Shown here: one piece after another, positions 45,663-56,349 of the stretch
How positions within the stretch are numbered: the first letter of the stretch is position 1
How the letters are laid out: every line of letters starts with the position of its first letter
Origin: Vibrio sp. SS-MA-C1-2
Lineage (GTDB): Bacteria; Pseudomonadota; Gammaproteobacteria; Enterobacterales; Vibrionaceae
Length of the DNA stretch: 64,000 nt
Assembly: GCF_021513135.1 (NCBI RefSeq)
Contig: NZ_CP090981.1
Location: 2,046,001-2,110,000 of the forward strand
Reading direction: 5' to 3'
The notes under the pieces: generated by a model
The model's input: the letters and a program-made list of their open reading frames with translations, nothing else
What the model was told of the DNA's origin: nothing
The model's database searches: none
Position numbers and translations under genes: made by a program

Positions 45663-47204
45663 ATGGAATTTGAGAGTATTTTGTTTGCGAATAACAAAAC
45701 AAGTAATGAACTTTCTAAATCATTACCTTTGTTTATTGATCTCCAACTCAATTCTGTATTTGATTACATTGTTGATAAAAATGATCATTCAAACACTCTT
45801 AGCTATTTCTATCAACCATTAGATAACCTCAAATTAATTAATTACCGCCAAGCTATTTTTAATGACTTAAAAAATCCTCACGTTTTCATGGCTATCTCGA
45901 CGATATATAAGCAATTAAGAGACATAGATGAGCAATATACTCAAATAAAAAAAAGTGCTGATAGTAATCATGTCGCCTCTACCCACCTTTTTTTACTCAA
46001 AAGTTATTTATCGATAATTGATAATTTTTTAAATTCTAATATTATTGATAGTTGCCAAAGTGAAGGGCTTAAGTGCTTTGAACGATACTTACATCAGATT
46101 ATGGCATCTGAAATTATGCTTAAATTAAAACAGCGGATTCAAGAGGTTGAACTCGCTTTATCTGAAATAAATATTAATTTTGCTATTAAAGACAAAGTTA
46201 TCGAAGCTTATCTAGCAAATAACCCGTCTGACTACTATTCACGCTTAAACCAATGCCTCAGCAGATTGGAATTATTTCCTTCTAAAAGTAATTTATCATC
46301 AAACCATGACAGTCGTTTATTTAAGGCAGGGATCATTCATTACGACTTAATTCAACTGGTTGAGAAGCTATTTCCTGATACTTTTTCGCAATTAAAATGC
46401 TTATCTCAAGATAACTTAAACTTCTTTGATTCAAAGTTACTGTTATTTACCAAAGAGTTTGGTTTTTACCTTAGCTATCACAACTTTATGATGAAACTCA
46501 AAAGTCCCTTTACTGTACCTTCATTGAATTCCATCGATAAACAAGAAAAAGTTATAGGTAATTACGATATAAATTTAGCTATCTCAATGATGGATTCAAA
46601 TAGAGAAACGGTTAAGAATGATTATCAACTAGATGAGCAACAGAGAATAATCTTTATCAGTGGGCCTAATCAAGGAGGTAAAACAACCTTTGCTAAAGCG
46701 ATTGGGCAGATTCATTATTTATCTAAATTAGGTGTTCCTGTTCCTGCAACTTCAGCATCTTTATACTTAGTTGATCAAGTTTTAACCCACTTTGAACGAG
46801 ATGAGGTGATAACAACTGCAGATGGAAAACTACAAGATGATATCAATCGATTATTTCAAATAGATCAATTAATGACAAATCGAAGTTTACTGATCATCAA
46901 TGAAATATACTCATCAACGACATTAGTGGATGCGACATTATTGAGCGAAAAATTGTTAACTAAGATAATTGAGAAAGGTAGCTTGGCTGTAAATGTCAGT
47001 TTTATTTATCGACTAAGTCAATTTTCACCCGCTATTACATCAATGGTAAGTCAGCTTGATAACTCCAACCCAAACCGTAGAACCTTTAAGATTATAGCTG
47101 AACACTACTCACAAGATGCTTTAGCATTAAATTTAGCCGCTCAATACCAATTAACAACAACCGAAATTATAAACACAATAAAAAATAAAGGGATAGTATC
47201 ATGA
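45663..47204 (+). CDS. MutS-like ATPase, first of a coupled pair (unknown role)
   Basis: 513 residues. There is no mismatch-recognition domain; the chain begins with a helical lever-like region (about 20-300, with the shared phrase NYRQAIFNDL) and ends with a MutS domain V ATPase. Walker A is GPNQGGKTT (334-342), where MutS proteins usually have GPNMxGKST. The Walker B position reads LIINEIYSS (Asn413-Glu414), so the normal Asp is Asn. The switch histidine of MutS (TH) is not evident: the equivalent phrase is SFIYRLSQF. The gene overlaps its downstream paralogue by four bases (ATGA). Role unknown; a heteromeric ATPase with its partner is inference. Confidence 0.75.
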   Translation: MEFESILFANNKTSNELSKSLPLFIDLQLNSVFDYIVDKNDHSNTLSYFYQPLDNLKLINYRQAIFNDLKNPHVFMAISTIYKQLRDIDEQYTQIKKSADSNHVASTHLFLLKSYLSIIDNFLNSNIIDSCQSEGLKCFERYLHQIMASEIMLKLKQRIQEVELALSEININFAIKDKVIEAYLANNPSDYYSRLNQCLSRLELFPSKSNLSSNHDSRLFKAGIIHYDLIQLVEKLFPDTFSQLKCLSQDNLNFFDSKLLLFTKEFGFYLSYHNFMMKLKSPFTVPSLNSIDKQEKVIGNYDINLAISMMDSNRETVKNDYQLDEQQRIIFISGPNQGGKTTFAKAIGQIHYLSKLGVPVPATSASLYLVDQVLTHFERDEVITTADGKLQDDINRLFQIDQLMTNRSLLIINEIYSSTTLVDATLLSEKLLTKIIEKGSLAVNVSFIYRLSQFSPAITSMVSQLDNSNPNRRTFKIIAEHYSQDALALNLAAQYQLTTTEIINTIKNKGIVS

Positions 47205-48694
47205 AAGTCCATTTACTCTATCCTAGCCAGGAATATGACAAGTCATTAGCGCCTTATAATAGAGATGAATTATTATTTGATTTAGAGTTACAAGTAATAA
47301 TTGATAAGATCTTGCAAAATAAAGAGCTTGAAGAGTCATTTAAAGATATTCTTACCTCGTCTTTAACCACGCCAGATGAGATTCACTATCGACAAGAAAT
47401 AGTAAAAGATATATCCAATCATCAAGAACTTTTTACAAAATTATTGGAACAGACTTTTGAAATACAAGAGCAGCAAAAAAAATTGTTTTTTCTTTCAACA
47501 ATTGATCGCGCAGGCCCTATTCTCTATTCAAGTCAGCGTTTTTGCCAATATGGCCTAGAACAGATTTTATCTATCATCAAAAAATTAAATCGTATCCATC
47601 CAGAAATAAAATCAAAAGGATTAAACAACTTTATTGGTAATTTAAATAAATTGTTCACTCATGAATATTGTGAAGAACTAAAATATCATCTTGATTTTGC
47701 GAGATTTGATAAACAAGTTGTTATTAATGTAACATTAGGTGATCAGCTTTTGTTTCCCAAATTAATCATCAGTGATGAAGTTCCCATTGCCAATCCATTT
47801 AAAAATCTATTTAGAAGATTAACCCAGACAGCACCTAGTTTTCCTATTCCAGAGCGTAGTGAATCTATATTTAGAACATTAGGTCAAATGAATGATACGG
47901 CTAAGCATGACTTAGCTAATTTATGGCTACAGGTTAGTCAAACGTTTCAATATTTTTTTGAACAGTTACAAGTCCAATTGAATTTTTATTTGTCGATAGA
48001 AAACCTAAAGTGTCACCTATCAGAAAATGAATTCCCATTCTGCTTTCCAAGTATCCTTCCCTTAGGAATAAATGATAATCAATTTATCAACCATTATGAT
48101 TTAGCGTTAGCAATTAAAGATCAAAAATTACCTGTAGCAAATTCTTTAAAAACAAGTAATCAACCTTATCTGATTATTACTGGTGCCAACCAAGGTGGGA
48201 AAACTACTTTTCTGCGTGCTAGAGGACAATTACAATTATTAACACAGTCTGGATCTATTGTTGCCGCAGAATCAGCAACAATAATGCTTTGTGATGGATT
48301 ATTTACTCATTTTAAACGACAAGAAGATCAAACTAATAGCAGTGGAAAGCTTGACGAAGAGCTAAAAAGAATAAGCCAAATAATCCCTTACTTAAAAGCT
48401 AATTCAATGGTATTGATGAATGAATCTTTTACTTCAACCAATGAGTTAGAAGGTTCGGGACTCATTAAACAGATCACCGATGCATTTGAACAATGTGAAA
48501 TAAATTATATTAATGTTACTCATCTATACAGCTACGCTAAATTATTACACGATGAGAGCAATAAACAACGACTATTTTTACGGGCAGAGAGAGATGATAC
48601 AACCCAAAGAAGTTTTAAATTAATACCTAATCCCCCACTTGATACTGGTTTTGGTATCGATATATATGAAAGAAAATTTGGCGGTAAAGATTAA
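47201..48694 (+). CDS. MutS-like ATPase, second of a coupled pair (unknown role)
   Basis: 497 residues, a paralogue of the upstream gene: LLFDLELQVIIDKIL and HYRQEIVKDI align with the first protein's FIDLQLNSVFDYIV and NYRQAIFNDL. Walker A is GANQGGKTT (328-336) and Walker B reads MVLMNESFTST with Asn407-Glu408, again Asn for Asp. Unlike its partner it keeps the switch motif (NVTHLYSY). No mismatch-binding, HNH or Smr domain is present. Its start overlaps the first gene's stop, so equal expression is likely. The downstream gap to 48857 holds an AGCTATCC/GGATAGCT stem (48729-48772) and no further gene. Confidence 0.75.
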   Translation: MKVHLLYPSQEYDKSLAPYNRDELLFDLELQVIIDKILQNKELEESFKDILTSSLTTPDEIHYRQEIVKDISNHQELFTKLLEQTFEIQEQQKKLFFLSTIDRAGPILYSSQRFCQYGLEQILSIIKKLNRIHPEIKSKGLNNFIGNLNKLFTHEYCEELKYHLDFARFDKQVVINVTLGDQLLFPKLIISDEVPIANPFKNLFRRLTQTAPSFPIPERSESIFRTLGQMNDTAKHDLANLWLQVSQTFQYFFEQLQVQLNFYLSIENLKCHLSENEFPFCFPSILPLGINDNQFINHYDLALAIKDQKLPVANSLKTSNQPYLIITGANQGGKTTFLRARGQLQLLTQSGSIVAAESATIMLCDGLFTHFKRQEDQTNSSGKLDEELKRISQIIPYLKANSMVLMNESFTSTNELEGSGLIKQITDAFEQCEINYINVTHLYSYAKLLHDESNKQRLFLRAERDDTTQRSFKLIPNPPLDTGFGIDIYERKFGGKD

Positions 48695-48857
48695 AAGCAG
48701 AGGAATAAAAATAAAGGAATAAGAAGAGAGCTATCCCCAGAGCAACCTTTAAATGAGGTATCGAGGATAGCTAAAAAACGTCTATTTCTTAAAGCCAATT
48801 AAAATATAGCCAAAAGAGTACAATTTACCTGTAATGAGTAATTAAATAGCTTTAAGC

Positions 48858-49325
48858 TTAAATCATATAATCACGTAAAACATAAGTTAATGTGTATTTA
48901 TCACCTTTTAGAATGAGTTGTTCCTTAGTCAGCGTCACATCACTCCAATCTGATAATGTTGCCGTGACCGCATTTTCAATATCCACAATATTGCCAATAC
49001 ACATCATTCTAGTCATCCCCATACCATCGATACGGAGTTGGTCACCTTTAACCTCAATCTGCCCAAAGAAGTTATTACAACCCGCTCGACCTGTTGTTGT
49101 TAGCTTTTCATTGATCTCAATATTTGGCACTTCAAAATTTTCTGGCACTTTAAATTTGTTATCATTTATTTTAACTAAAACCCAGTTATGATGCTGTAGG
49201 TTCTCAGCTGTTAAAGCCAGTTTAGAATTTGATGGTTGTTGGTTTTCTTGTTTTGTCGAAGTAGCTGTAGAAGAGCAACCATAAACAAATAAAGATAGTG
49301 TCAATACAGCAAGTAGCTTTTTCAT
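48858..49325 (-). CDS. META-domain lipoprotein (HslJ-like)
   Basis: 155 residues. A lipoprotein signal with the lipobox VYGC puts the acylated Cys at 17. A META domain follows (about 40-150): HNWVLVKIND, GRAGCNNFFGQ, MGMTRMMCIG and the closing LTLTKEQLILKG region, all typical of the HslJ/META family. Cys in GCNN and MMC are the usual pair. Probably an envelope protein linked to stress or heat in other species; function here not established. Confidence 0.85.
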   Translation of the reverse strand: MKKLLAVLTLSLFVYGCSSTATSTKQENQQPSNSKLALTAENLQHHNWVLVKINDNKFKVPENFEVPNIEINEKLTTTGRAGCNNFFGQIEVKGDQLRIDGMGMTRMMCIGNIVDIENAVTATLSDWSDVTLTKEQLILKGDKYTLTYVLRDYMI

Positions 49326-49499
49326 AAAAATCCCTTAATCACAATTAAACATAGTTAAAACATCCTCATTATAACCAATTGATTTATATTCGTTGTCGCA
49401 AATTCAACTCATGAGCGAATTCTTTCGTAAATTTAACAATCCACCAGCAATTCAACGCGCTATTTTAATCAAGATCTCAGTTTATAGCTAAAGTAATTA

Positions 49500-49570
49500 A
49501 AGTTGCTTGTAGCCAACAACCAAGCAACTTAAAGTAAAAAAGGCAGATAACTCAGGTTATCTGCCTTTTT
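49500..49570 (-). terminator. Terminator of ttcA, preceded by a second hairpin
   Basis: A-run plus GGCAGATAAC (49536-49551) and GTTATCTGCC plus T5 (49556-49570) form a 15-bp stem with a TCAG tetraloop and T-tails on both strands. A separate perfect 10-bp stem AAGTTGCTTG/CAAGCAACTT (49500-49530) lies beside it. Confidence 0.88.
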
Positions 49571-49593
49571 AAATGTAAAATAGATGCAGTGAA

Positions 49594-50520
49594 TTAGACG
49601 TTTGTTACATCAATAATTTGGCTATCATCAAAATCTTCTACAGCAACCATTACCGATGTATCTAAATTTGAAGAAGAAACTTCAGCCTCAGTAAATTGAT
49701 ATGCATCTCTTTCAGTAGAACGATCAATCGGAAGATTGATAAAATCGAACAGCTCTCGATCAGCTAATTGACTTGGGCTAATATTTTGAATTGATTTAAA
49801 AATACTCTCTACTCGACCTGGGGTTTTCTTATCCCACTCAAGTAACATTCCTTTGATATTTTGACGCTGTAAGTTCTCTTGAGAACCACAAAGATTACAA
49901 GGAATAATTGGGAACTGACGCTTTTCAGCAAACTGAATCAGATCTTTTTCACGACAATAAGCCAAAGGGCGAATAACGACATTACGTTTATCATCTGAAC
50001 GTAATTTCGGTGGCATCGCCTTGAGACGTGAACCGTGGAACATGTTCAGGAACATCGTTTCAACAATATCATCCATATGATGACCTAAGGCTAATTTCGT
50101 CGCACCAATTTTTTCAGCAAATGAATATAACGTGCCACGACGAAGACGAGAACAAAGACCACAAGTTGTCTTCCCTTCAGGAATCTTCTCTTTTACTACC
50201 GAGTAAGTATCTTTATCAACAATGTAGTAAGGAACACCCATCTTTTCGAAATACTCAGGAAGAATATGCTCAGGGAATCCAGGCTGTTTTTGATCTAAGT
50301 TAACCGCAATAACATCAAATTTAATCGGAGCTGATTTTTGTAATGATAAAAGAATATCGAGCATTGCAAAGGAGTCTTTCCCTCCACTGATACAAGCCAT
50401 TACCACGTCATTTTCTTCGATCATATTAAAATCACTGATTGCCGTCCCTACTTGGCGACGAAGACGTTTAGACAATTTATTAAATTCAAGCTTTTGTTTT
50501 TGGATATCTGATTGATTCAT
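49594..50520 (-). CDS. ttcA: tRNA 2-thiocytidine biosynthesis protein TtcA
   Basis: 308 residues; E. coli TtcA has 311. It thiolates cytidine 32 of certain tRNAs using ATP and a [4Fe-4S] cluster. The PP-loop SGGKDS is at 45-50. The cluster cysteines lie in CGLC (Cys120/123) and CNLC (Cys208/211). In E. coli the gene is near fnr-uspE, as here, though the MutS-like pair and the lipoprotein gene now intervene. Confidence 0.96.
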   Translation of the reverse strand: MNQSDIQKQKLEFNKLSKRLRRQVGTAISDFNMIEENDVVMACISGGKDSFAMLDILLSLQKSAPIKFDVIAVNLDQKQPGFPEHILPEYFEKMGVPYYIVDKDTYSVVKEKIPEGKTTCGLCSRLRRGTLYSFAEKIGATKLALGHHMDDIVETMFLNMFHGSRLKAMPPKLRSDDKRNVVIRPLAYCREKDLIQFAEKRQFPIIPCNLCGSQENLQRQNIKGMLLEWDKKTPGRVESIFKSIQNISPSQLADRELFDFINLPIDRSTERDAYQFTEAEVSSSNLDTSVMVAVEDFDDSQIIDVTNV

Positions 50521-50623
50521 TACTTTTCTCTCTCGGATACTTAGTTAACCGAAGATTTGCAGGCTATTAATTTTGGCGTGATTATACGGTGTTTATATAA
50601 AAGGTGGCAACAATTGATTGAGC

Positions 50624-50670
50624 ATAGAGATAGAAAGAGGCAGTCTTAGCTACCTCCTTTTGATCTCTAT
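50624..50670 (-). terminator. Possible pepT terminator hairpin
   Basis: ATAGAGAT (50624-50631) and ATCTCTAT (50663-50670) with further pairing of AAAGAGG and CCTCCTTTT inside. No T-run follows on the minus strand, so it is a weak call. Confidence 0.3.
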
Positions 50671-50709
50671 TCAAATAACTCTAGATTAATTCATTATTTG
50701 AATATTTGA

Positions 50710-51936
50710 TTATTTCTTTTCTGATGTTAATTCCGCAATTTTGACAATGACGTCCACGGCTTGTTTCATACCATCAATAGTAATGAACTCATGGATACCA
50801 TGGAAGTTATAACCCCCCGTAAAGATATTTGGGCATGGTAGCCCCATAAACGATAGACGAGCTCCATCAGTTCCACCACGAATAGGCTTAATCATTGGTT
50901 CAATATCACATGCAAACATGGCTTGCTTAGCGACATCGATAATATGCATATGAGGAATCACTTTTTCACGCATATTAAAGTAACTATCCGTGATTTGAAC
51001 TTCCACTGAACCTTTTTCTAATTCTTCGTTCAATTGTGCAGCTTGATCTAACATGAATTGCTTACGTTCTGTCATTTTATCTAAGTCAAAATCACGAACA
51101 ATATAGCTTAACTCTGTAGTTGCAACGGCAGGAATCATTGATTTCAAATGATAAAACCCTTCATAACCTTCTGTGCATTCAGGTGTTTCAGTTTTAGGCA
51201 TACGCGAAATAAATTTACCTGCAATGGTCATTGAGTTAACCATTTTATCTTTAGCTGAACCAGGATGTACATTATTCCCGTGACAAATAACCGTCGCAGT
51301 AGACGCGTTAAAGTTTTCAAACTCAAGCTCACCAACTGGGCCGCCATCAATGGTATAAGCCCATTCAGCACCAAACTTCTTAACATCAAAGAAATTTGCA
51401 CCGCGACCAATCTCTTCATCTGGCGTAAAGCCAATACAAATATCACCATGAGGAATAGAAGGATTTGCTTGTAGTGTTGCAATCGCCGTGATGATTTCAG
51501 CAATACCCGCTTTATTATCCGCCCCTAATAGAGTTGAACCATCAGTGGTAATCAAATCATGACCTAATAGTTTATTTAGATCTGGATATTGAGAAGGTGA
51601 AAGGAATTGCTCTCCATTCCCTAGCGCGATTTCACCGCCTTGATAATTTTCTACTAGTTGAGGTTTAACATTCGCACCAGAAGCATCCATTGCTGTATCC
51701 ATGTGAGCAATAAAACCAATCGCTGGGACAGAGTGTACGACATTAGAAGGAAGACGAGCCATTAAATAACCATTCTCGTCTAATGAAACATCAGCAAGCC
51801 CCATTGAAGTAAGCTCATCACGCAAGAATTGTGCAAATGTTAGCTGCTTACTGGTACTTGGTGTTGTCGTACTTTCAGAATCTGATTGTGTATCAAAAGC
51901 GACATAACGCATAAAGCGATCAACGAGCTGGTTCAT
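50710..51936 (-). CDS. pepT: Peptidase T (tripeptidase, M20)
   Basis: 408 residues, the length of E. coli PepT. A cytoplasmic zinc aminotripeptidase. Metal and catalytic residues keep the E. coli numbers: His78 and Asp80 in [10 protein letters not shown], Asp140 in LLGADNKAG, Glu174/175 in TPDEEIGRG. The lid/dimerisation domain is about 205-320. E. coli pepT is adjacent to potABCD in divergent orientation; here two extra genes lie between them. In E. coli FNR activates pepT; I see no clear FNR box in the upstream gap. Confidence 0.95.
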   Translation of the reverse strand: MNQLVDRFMRYVAFDTQSDSESTTTPSTSKQLTFAQFLRDELTSMGLADVSLDENGYLMARLPSNVVHSVPAIGFIAHMDTAMDASGANVKPQLVENYQGGEIALGNGEQFLSPSQYPDLNKLLGHDLITTDGSTLLGADNKAGIAEIITAIATLQANPSIPHGDICIGFTPDEEIGRGANFFDVKKFGAEWAYTIDGGPVGELEFENFNASTATVICHGNNVHPGSAKDKMVNSMTIAGKFISRMPKTETPECTEGYEGFYHLKSMIPAVATTELSYIVRDFDLDKMTERKQFMLDQAAQLNEELEKGSVEVQITDSYFNMREKVIPHMHIIDVAKQAMFACDIEPMIKPIRGGTDGARLSFMGLPCPNIFTGGYNFHGIHEFITIDGMKQAVDVIVKIAELTSEKK

Positions 51937-52252
51937 AATAATATTCTCTATAATTTATTAAATTCTTTTTAGATTGAATTATTATGCGATGCTTTTACTT
52001 ATGTTTTATTGCGTTATGTCATTTTTAAGAGTGTATTTTCTACAAATTATTGTTATTTATTTTGCGAAAATAGAGGATGAACCTAAATATTAAGCGAGTA
52101 TTTAATATTAACTTTACTATATTTCTAATAGATACCCTTCATACTTGAAGCTGATCGGTTGTTGATTGCGTTCGTTCCCCTACTAGCAACGCCAACTATT
52201 TTAGATATAGAAAGCCTGAATAATAGACATGAGAATGGTTGATTTTTCTTCA
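51937..52252. other. Intergenic stretch upstream of pepT
   Basis: 316 bases with no credible ORF. It should hold the pepT promoter (near 51940-52030) and contains one copy of the dispersed palindromic repeat (52131-52209). No other structure is evident. Confidence 0.6.
52131..52209. repeat. Dispersed imperfect palindromic repeat, copy 2 (79 bp)
   Basis: Begins GATACCCTTCATACTTGAAG and ends TTTTAGATATA. The left arm (ACTTGAAGCTGATCGGTTGTTG) matches copy 1 (ACTTGAAGTGCTCGGTTGTTG) closely, and CTACTAGCAACGCC in the right half matches CTACTAGTAACTCC of copy 1. It lies 44 bases past the stop of the DUF2987 gene. Confidence 0.75.
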
Positions 52253-52954
52253 CTATTTAGTTGAAAACCAAGGCGTCACTTTTACCGATGCTTGAGAAAA
52301 TATCAAAGAGTCATCTTCAAGCTGACCAAGAGATAAGTATAGTTTATTCTCTTTTGTTTCTATTACCTTCCCTTGTTGGCTATCAATAAAAGTTGGCTGA
52401 TCGAATGAAATAATAATGCCCGTAGCTTCAGGGACAAACCATGATGACATCATTCCACCGAGTTCTTGATATAGACTAGAAAACTGCTTGGTTAATGAAT
52501 CCAATGTCTGGCCATTAATCTTTGTTATATGATTATCTTTTGCTTCTACTTCTATAGACATATCACAAGATAAGTTATTTGGGCTTTGATAATGGATAAA
52601 AATATCTGGATTCACTTTTCGTAATGTACTATCCATAGGAATCATAAGTTGATTAGTTTCAGGTATAGCAATTATTTCAAAATGTTCTTCTTTCCGCATT
52701 TCAATTTGATTTATTTGACACACCTCACCGCGTTTTGTTTTTAGATAAAAGCTGACATTCAGATCTTGAAACTCTTCAGCTATATTATATTTTGCACGGT
52801 TATAAAAATCGTTATAGCGTAATGAAAGCTTGTCATCCGCAAAGGTAGAGAATGAGGTAGAGAGTAAAGAAGCCAAAAGTAAGCTTGGTATCAATTTTAT
52901 GCGGGAGTTAGAGCTTAATTGAAAAAATTCTTTTAGCATCGTCCGTTGATTCAT
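52253..52954 (-). CDS. Exported DUF2987-type protein
   Basis: 233 residues. An N-terminal signal peptide (about residues 18-39, LIPSLLLASLLSTSFSTFA) directs export. The mature part begins with LRYNDFYNRAKYN, then VSFYLKTKRGEVCQINQIEM, KEEHFEIIAIP and STLRKVNPDIFIHY, which fit the DUF2987 family of Vibrionaceae as I remember it. Two cysteines (in GEVCQ and NLSCD) could form a disulfide. Function unknown; probably periplasmic. It lies downstream of the membrane protein gene, separated by a terminator. Confidence 0.65.
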   Translation of the reverse strand: MNQRTMLKEFFQLSSNSRIKLIPSLLLASLLSTSFSTFADDKLSLRYNDFYNRAKYNIAEEFQDLNVSFYLKTKRGEVCQINQIEMRKEEHFEIIAIPETNQLMIPMDSTLRKVNPDIFIHYQSPNNLSCDMSIEVEAKDNHITKINGQTLDSLTKQFSSLYQELGGMMSSWFVPEATGIIISFDQPTFIDSQQGKVIETKENKLYLSLGQLEDDSLIFSQASVKVTPWFSTK

Positions 52955-52990
52955 TGTTATTATCCCTTTTTAATTATTGATAGAATCAGT

Positions 52991-53026
52991 AAAAAAAGAG
53001 CTAAAAAGTCACCCCTTTAGCTCTTT
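52991..53026 (-). terminator. Intrinsic terminator after the membrane protein gene
   Basis: AAAGAGCTAAA (52995-53005) and TTTAGCTCTTT (53016-53026), 11-bp perfect stem with a ten-base loop, followed on the minus strand by T-run from the A-run at 52991-52997. Confidence 0.88.
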
Positions 53027-53037
53027 CCATGTTCATG

Positions 53038-54033
53038 TTATGCGTCGAAGGTATTACTGCCACCAGCGCTTTGATTTCCGCTCGTTCCTTGATTACCACC
53101 TTGAGGTGATTTTGGTGGTCTTTGATTATTCTCTGGCTCTTTAGTCTCAGAGTCTACCGCGGTTGAGTCAGATTCAGAGTAATCAGAAGTAGCAGATGAA
53201 TCTACATCTGTTTTGCCACTATTTGAATATTCTTCATTAGTATATTGATCGACAGGTTGTTTGTGTTCATCATTGGCGTTCACCTCACCGACAATCTGCA
53301 CATTCACCCCGAAGATTCGACGATATAACACACCTTTTAAAGTGAAGAAGAATGGGAACGCTAAGATTAATGAAATCCCCATTGTCGGAATCGCAGACAA
53401 GAAGAAGATCAACGCCACAAGGAAAATACCGGTCAACGGAATAATCTTACGAGTTACAACACGAACCGAAGTAACTACGGCTTGGAATGGACGCATACGA
53501 CGTTCGCACACTAATAGAATGACAAAAGAAAGCGACATTGTTAGATATAAACCAATGATTGGGAAAATTGCATTACCCGCACCTTCAATTAAGGTTAACA
53601 GCATCATTGATATCGTGACTGGAATTAAAAAATTCATCCCTTTTAATATATGACGAGGTTTTGTTTTCAAACCAATCGCATGACTCATTGCCATCAAACT
53701 CACACCCGCATAAATTGGTGCTGATAGAATTTCGGCACTGACGTTGGCAATAATCAGATTATCAAGCATGTCGGTAGTAAAATTATTACCACTGATTAAT
53801 GCTTGAAATAACAGACGAGGCTCACCGACTTGAATCTTTAATGAAAGCCAGAAGATAATAACCTGAATACAGATTAGGAAGATAACAGAGGGTAAAAAAG
53901 AGAACAAGTTCTTCCACATCACCTGAATGGTCTCTTTTATCACAGTCGAAACCGGAAGTTGGTAATCCCCACTGAGAGCTTTCTCTAAACTTCCACCAAC
54001 TATAAATGATTTCTGGTTCTTATTATCAGACAT
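53038..54033 (-). CDS. Multi-pass membrane protein with a disordered acidic tail, unknown function
   Basis: 331 residues; family not recognised. After a short soluble start come about five or six hydrophobic segments between residues 40 and 230 (for example FLPSVIFLICIQVIIFWLSL and LTGIFLVALIFFLSAIPTMG). From about 250 the chain is low-complexity: Asp/Glu/Ser-rich (SSATSDYSESDSTAVDSE), then Pro/Gln/Gly/Asn-rich to the end (GGNQGTSGNQSAGG). Such a tail is likely cytoplasmic and unstructured. It lies between the pepT and potABCD units and is divergent from potA. Confidence 0.7.
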   Translation of the reverse strand: MSDNKNQKSFIVGGSLEKALSGDYQLPVSTVIKETIQVMWKNLFSFLPSVIFLICIQVIIFWLSLKIQVGEPRLLFQALISGNNFTTDMLDNLIIANVSAEILSAPIYAGVSLMAMSHAIGLKTKPRHILKGMNFLIPVTISMMLLTLIEGAGNAIFPIIGLYLTMSLSFVILLVCERRMRPFQAVVTSVRVVTRKIIPLTGIFLVALIFFLSAIPTMGISLILAFPFFFTLKGVLYRRIFGVNVQIVGEVNANDEHKQPVDQYTNEEYSNSGKTDVDSSATSDYSESDSTAVDSETKEPENNQRPPKSPQGGNQGTSGNQSAGGSNTFDA

Positions 54034-54386
54034 ATGACTTCTTTATCGAGTAAAAAAAGAAATCATTATACTGAATAGTCAAAAGCGACAAAAACGTTTA
54101 TTTGCCTATATTTAAACTTTTTTACTTAAAACCCATTGCATTAACAGTTTGGTAACCTATTAATTAGAAGTTCCAACACTTTTGCGTCAAACCTGCTCTA
54201 TTATTAATCAGTAGAGGTTGAAAAGATGATTTTATCATTAGCTTGCTAAATTTATTGAATATTTGCTTTAAAACAGGTCAAAAAATACTTTAAATAGTTG
54301 CATTAGGCGTCTATTATGCGCACTTTCAATCGACAGATAATAATAGGTTACGATTTATCGTACTCTAAGGCGGAGATAACAGAGCA
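54034..54386. other. Divergent control region between the membrane protein gene and potA
   Basis: 353 AT-rich bases with no credible ORF. It must contain the promoters for both directions. I could not pick a convincing -35/-10 pair or operator. A GGAGATAACAGAG stretch at the end (54373-54385) is the potA ribosome site. Confidence 0.5.
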
Positions 54387-55508
54387 TTGAACCAGACAGT
54401 TTCCCATCAAGACACGCCCGTTATTCGACTCACCAACTTAGCAAAAAGCTTTGATGGTAAACAGATCATTGACCATTTTAATCTCGATGTTAATCATGGA
54501 GAATTTATTACCATTCTTGGCCCTTCAGGCTGTGGTAAAACAACCGTATTGCGAATTATTGCAGGCTTAGAAGAAGCCGACGCAGGTACTGTGTTGTTAG
54601 ATGGCAAAGATGTGACTCAGGTGCAAGCTGAACACCGACATGTTAATACGGTCTTCCAAAGTTATGCCCTTTTTCCACATATGACGGTATTTGAGAATGT
54701 TGCATTTGGTTTAAAAATGCAAAAAGTTCCTACCTCTGAAATTAAACCACGAGTAATGGAAGCGCTTCAGATGGTGCGCTTGGCTGATTTTGCAGAACGA
54801 AAACCTCATCAACTATCAGGCGGTCAGCAACAACGAGTCGCTATTGCCAGAGCCGTGGTGAATAAGCCTAAAGTGTTATTACTTGATGAGTCCCTCTCTG
54901 CGCTTGATTATAAGTTGCGAAAAGAGATGCAGCTAGAACTTAAGCGACTTCAACGTAAATTAGGGATCACTTTCATTTTTGTGACCCACGATCAAGAAGA
55001 AGCCCTTTCAATGTCAGATCGTATTATCGTTATGCGTGACGGTAACATTGAACAAGATGGCTCACCAAAAGAGATCTACGAAGAACCAATCAATCTATTT
55101 GTTGCGCGTTTTATTGGTGAAATTAATGTCTTCACGGCTAATGTATTAGAACGTATCGATAATAAACGCATCAAAGCGAATGTTGAAGGTCGAGAATGTA
55201 TCGTCTACTGTCCAATTGATGTGGTGGCTGGAGAACATATTAATGTTCTACTTCGCCCTGAAGATCTTCGTCTTGAAGAGCTCAATAAAAATCAAGCTAG
55301 TGATGCGATTATCGGCTATGTCCGTGAACGTAACTATAAAGGCATGACCTTAGATTCTGTCGTTGAATTAGAGAATGGCAAGACTTTAATGGTTAGTGAA
55401 TTCTTTAATGAAGATGATCCAGACGTTGACCATTCACTAAACCAAAAAGTCGCTGTGACTTGGGTTGAAAGCTGGGAGGTGGTGCTCGCTGATGAACAAG
55501 TCAATTAA
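54387..55508 (+). CDS. potA: Spermidine/putrescine ABC transporter ATPase
   Basis: 373 residues from a TTG at 54387, with GGAG about ten bases upstream; E. coli PotA has 378. Walker [11 protein letters not shown]-loop [10 protein letters not shown], signature [12 protein letters not shown], Walker [13 protein letters not shown] and switch VTHDQEEA are all present, followed by the C-terminal TOBE regulatory domain (about 290-370). First gene of potABCD. Confidence 0.95.
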   Translation: MNQTVSHQDTPVIRLTNLAKSFDGKQIIDHFNLDVNHGEFITILGPSGCGKTTVLRIIAGLEEADAGTVLLDGKDVTQVQAEHRHVNTVFQSYALFPHMTVFENVAFGLKMQKVPTSEIKPRVMEALQMVRLADFAERKPHQLSGGQQQRVAIARAVVNKPKVLLLDESLSALDYKLRKEMQLELKRLQRKLGITFIFVTHDQEEALSMSDRIIVMRDGNIEQDGSPKEIYEEPINLFVARFIGEINVFTANVLERIDNKRIKANVEGRECIVYCPIDVVAGEHINVLLRPEDLRLEELNKNQASDAIIGYVRERNYKGMTLDSVVELENGKTLMVSEFFNEDDPDVDHSLNQKVAVTWVESWEVVLADEQVN

Positions 55509-56349
55509 CCTACAAAAAGTCATTGTTACCGTCATCGTTGGCTGGTTAATCTGTTTTGTCTTTATCCCCAACTTAATGATCATCGGTACCAGCTTTTTAA
55601 CCCGAGATGATGCAAAGCTAATCGATCTCACCTTGACGTTGGATAACTATTTACGCCTGTTTGATCCTTTATACGCTAAAGTGGTGTGGCATTCATTCTA
55701 TATGGCAACAGTCGCTACCTTACTGTGTCTTATTATTGGTTATCCATTTGCTTTCATTGTGGCTCGCATGAAAGCAAAGTGGCGTCCAATCATGCTCTTT
55801 TTGGTGATTATTCCTTTTTGGACTAATTCACTGATCCGTACTTATGGCTTAAAAATTGTGATTGGTACTAGTGGTGTATTAAATAAATCACTATTAGCGT
55901 TAGATATCATCGATAAACCGATTCGCATTATGTATTCAGAGTATGCAGTGATGATTGGTTTAGTCTATATTCTATTGCCATTTATGATTTTGCCCCTCTA
56001 TTCAAGCATTGAGAAGTTAGATAACGTCTACCTAGAAGCTGCAAAAGATTTAGGTGCGAATAAGATCCAAACTTTCTTTAGAGTTATCTTACCTCTAACC
56101 ATGCCAGGTATTGTTGCCGGTTGTCTGTTAGTACTGCTTCCAGCCTTGGGGATGTTTTATGTCTCTGACCTACTCGGTGGTGCAAAAAATCTATTAATAG
56201 GTAATGTGATAAAGAGTCAAATCCTTAATATGCGAGACTGGCCTTTTGGTGCAGCGACTAGCATTGCATTAACAACAGCAATGGGGTTATTGCTCTATAT
56301 CTATTGGCGAGTGGGTAAAATGCTCAATAAAAAAGTGGAGTTAGACTAA
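55492..56349 (+). CDS. potB: Spermidine/putrescine ABC transporter permease PotB
   Basis: 285 residues from the ATG at 55492, overlapping potA by 17 bases and preceded by GGGAGG. Six membrane segments, with the EAA coupling motif [20 protein letters not shown] facing the ATPase. The alternative start at 55465 lies deeper inside potA and is unlikely. Confidence 0.95.
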   Translation: MNKSINLQKVIVTVIVGWLICFVFIPNLMIIGTSFLTRDDAKLIDLTLTLDNYLRLFDPLYAKVVWHSFYMATVATLLCLIIGYPFAFIVARMKAKWRPIMLFLVIIPFWTNSLIRTYGLKIVIGTSGVLNKSLLALDIIDKPIRIMYSEYAVMIGLVYILLPFMILPLYSSIEKLDNVYLEAAKDLGANKIQTFFRVILPLTMPGIVAGCLLVLLPALGMFYVSDLLGGAKNLLIGNVIKSQILNMRDWPFGAATSIALTTAMGLLLYIYWRVGKMLNKKVELD

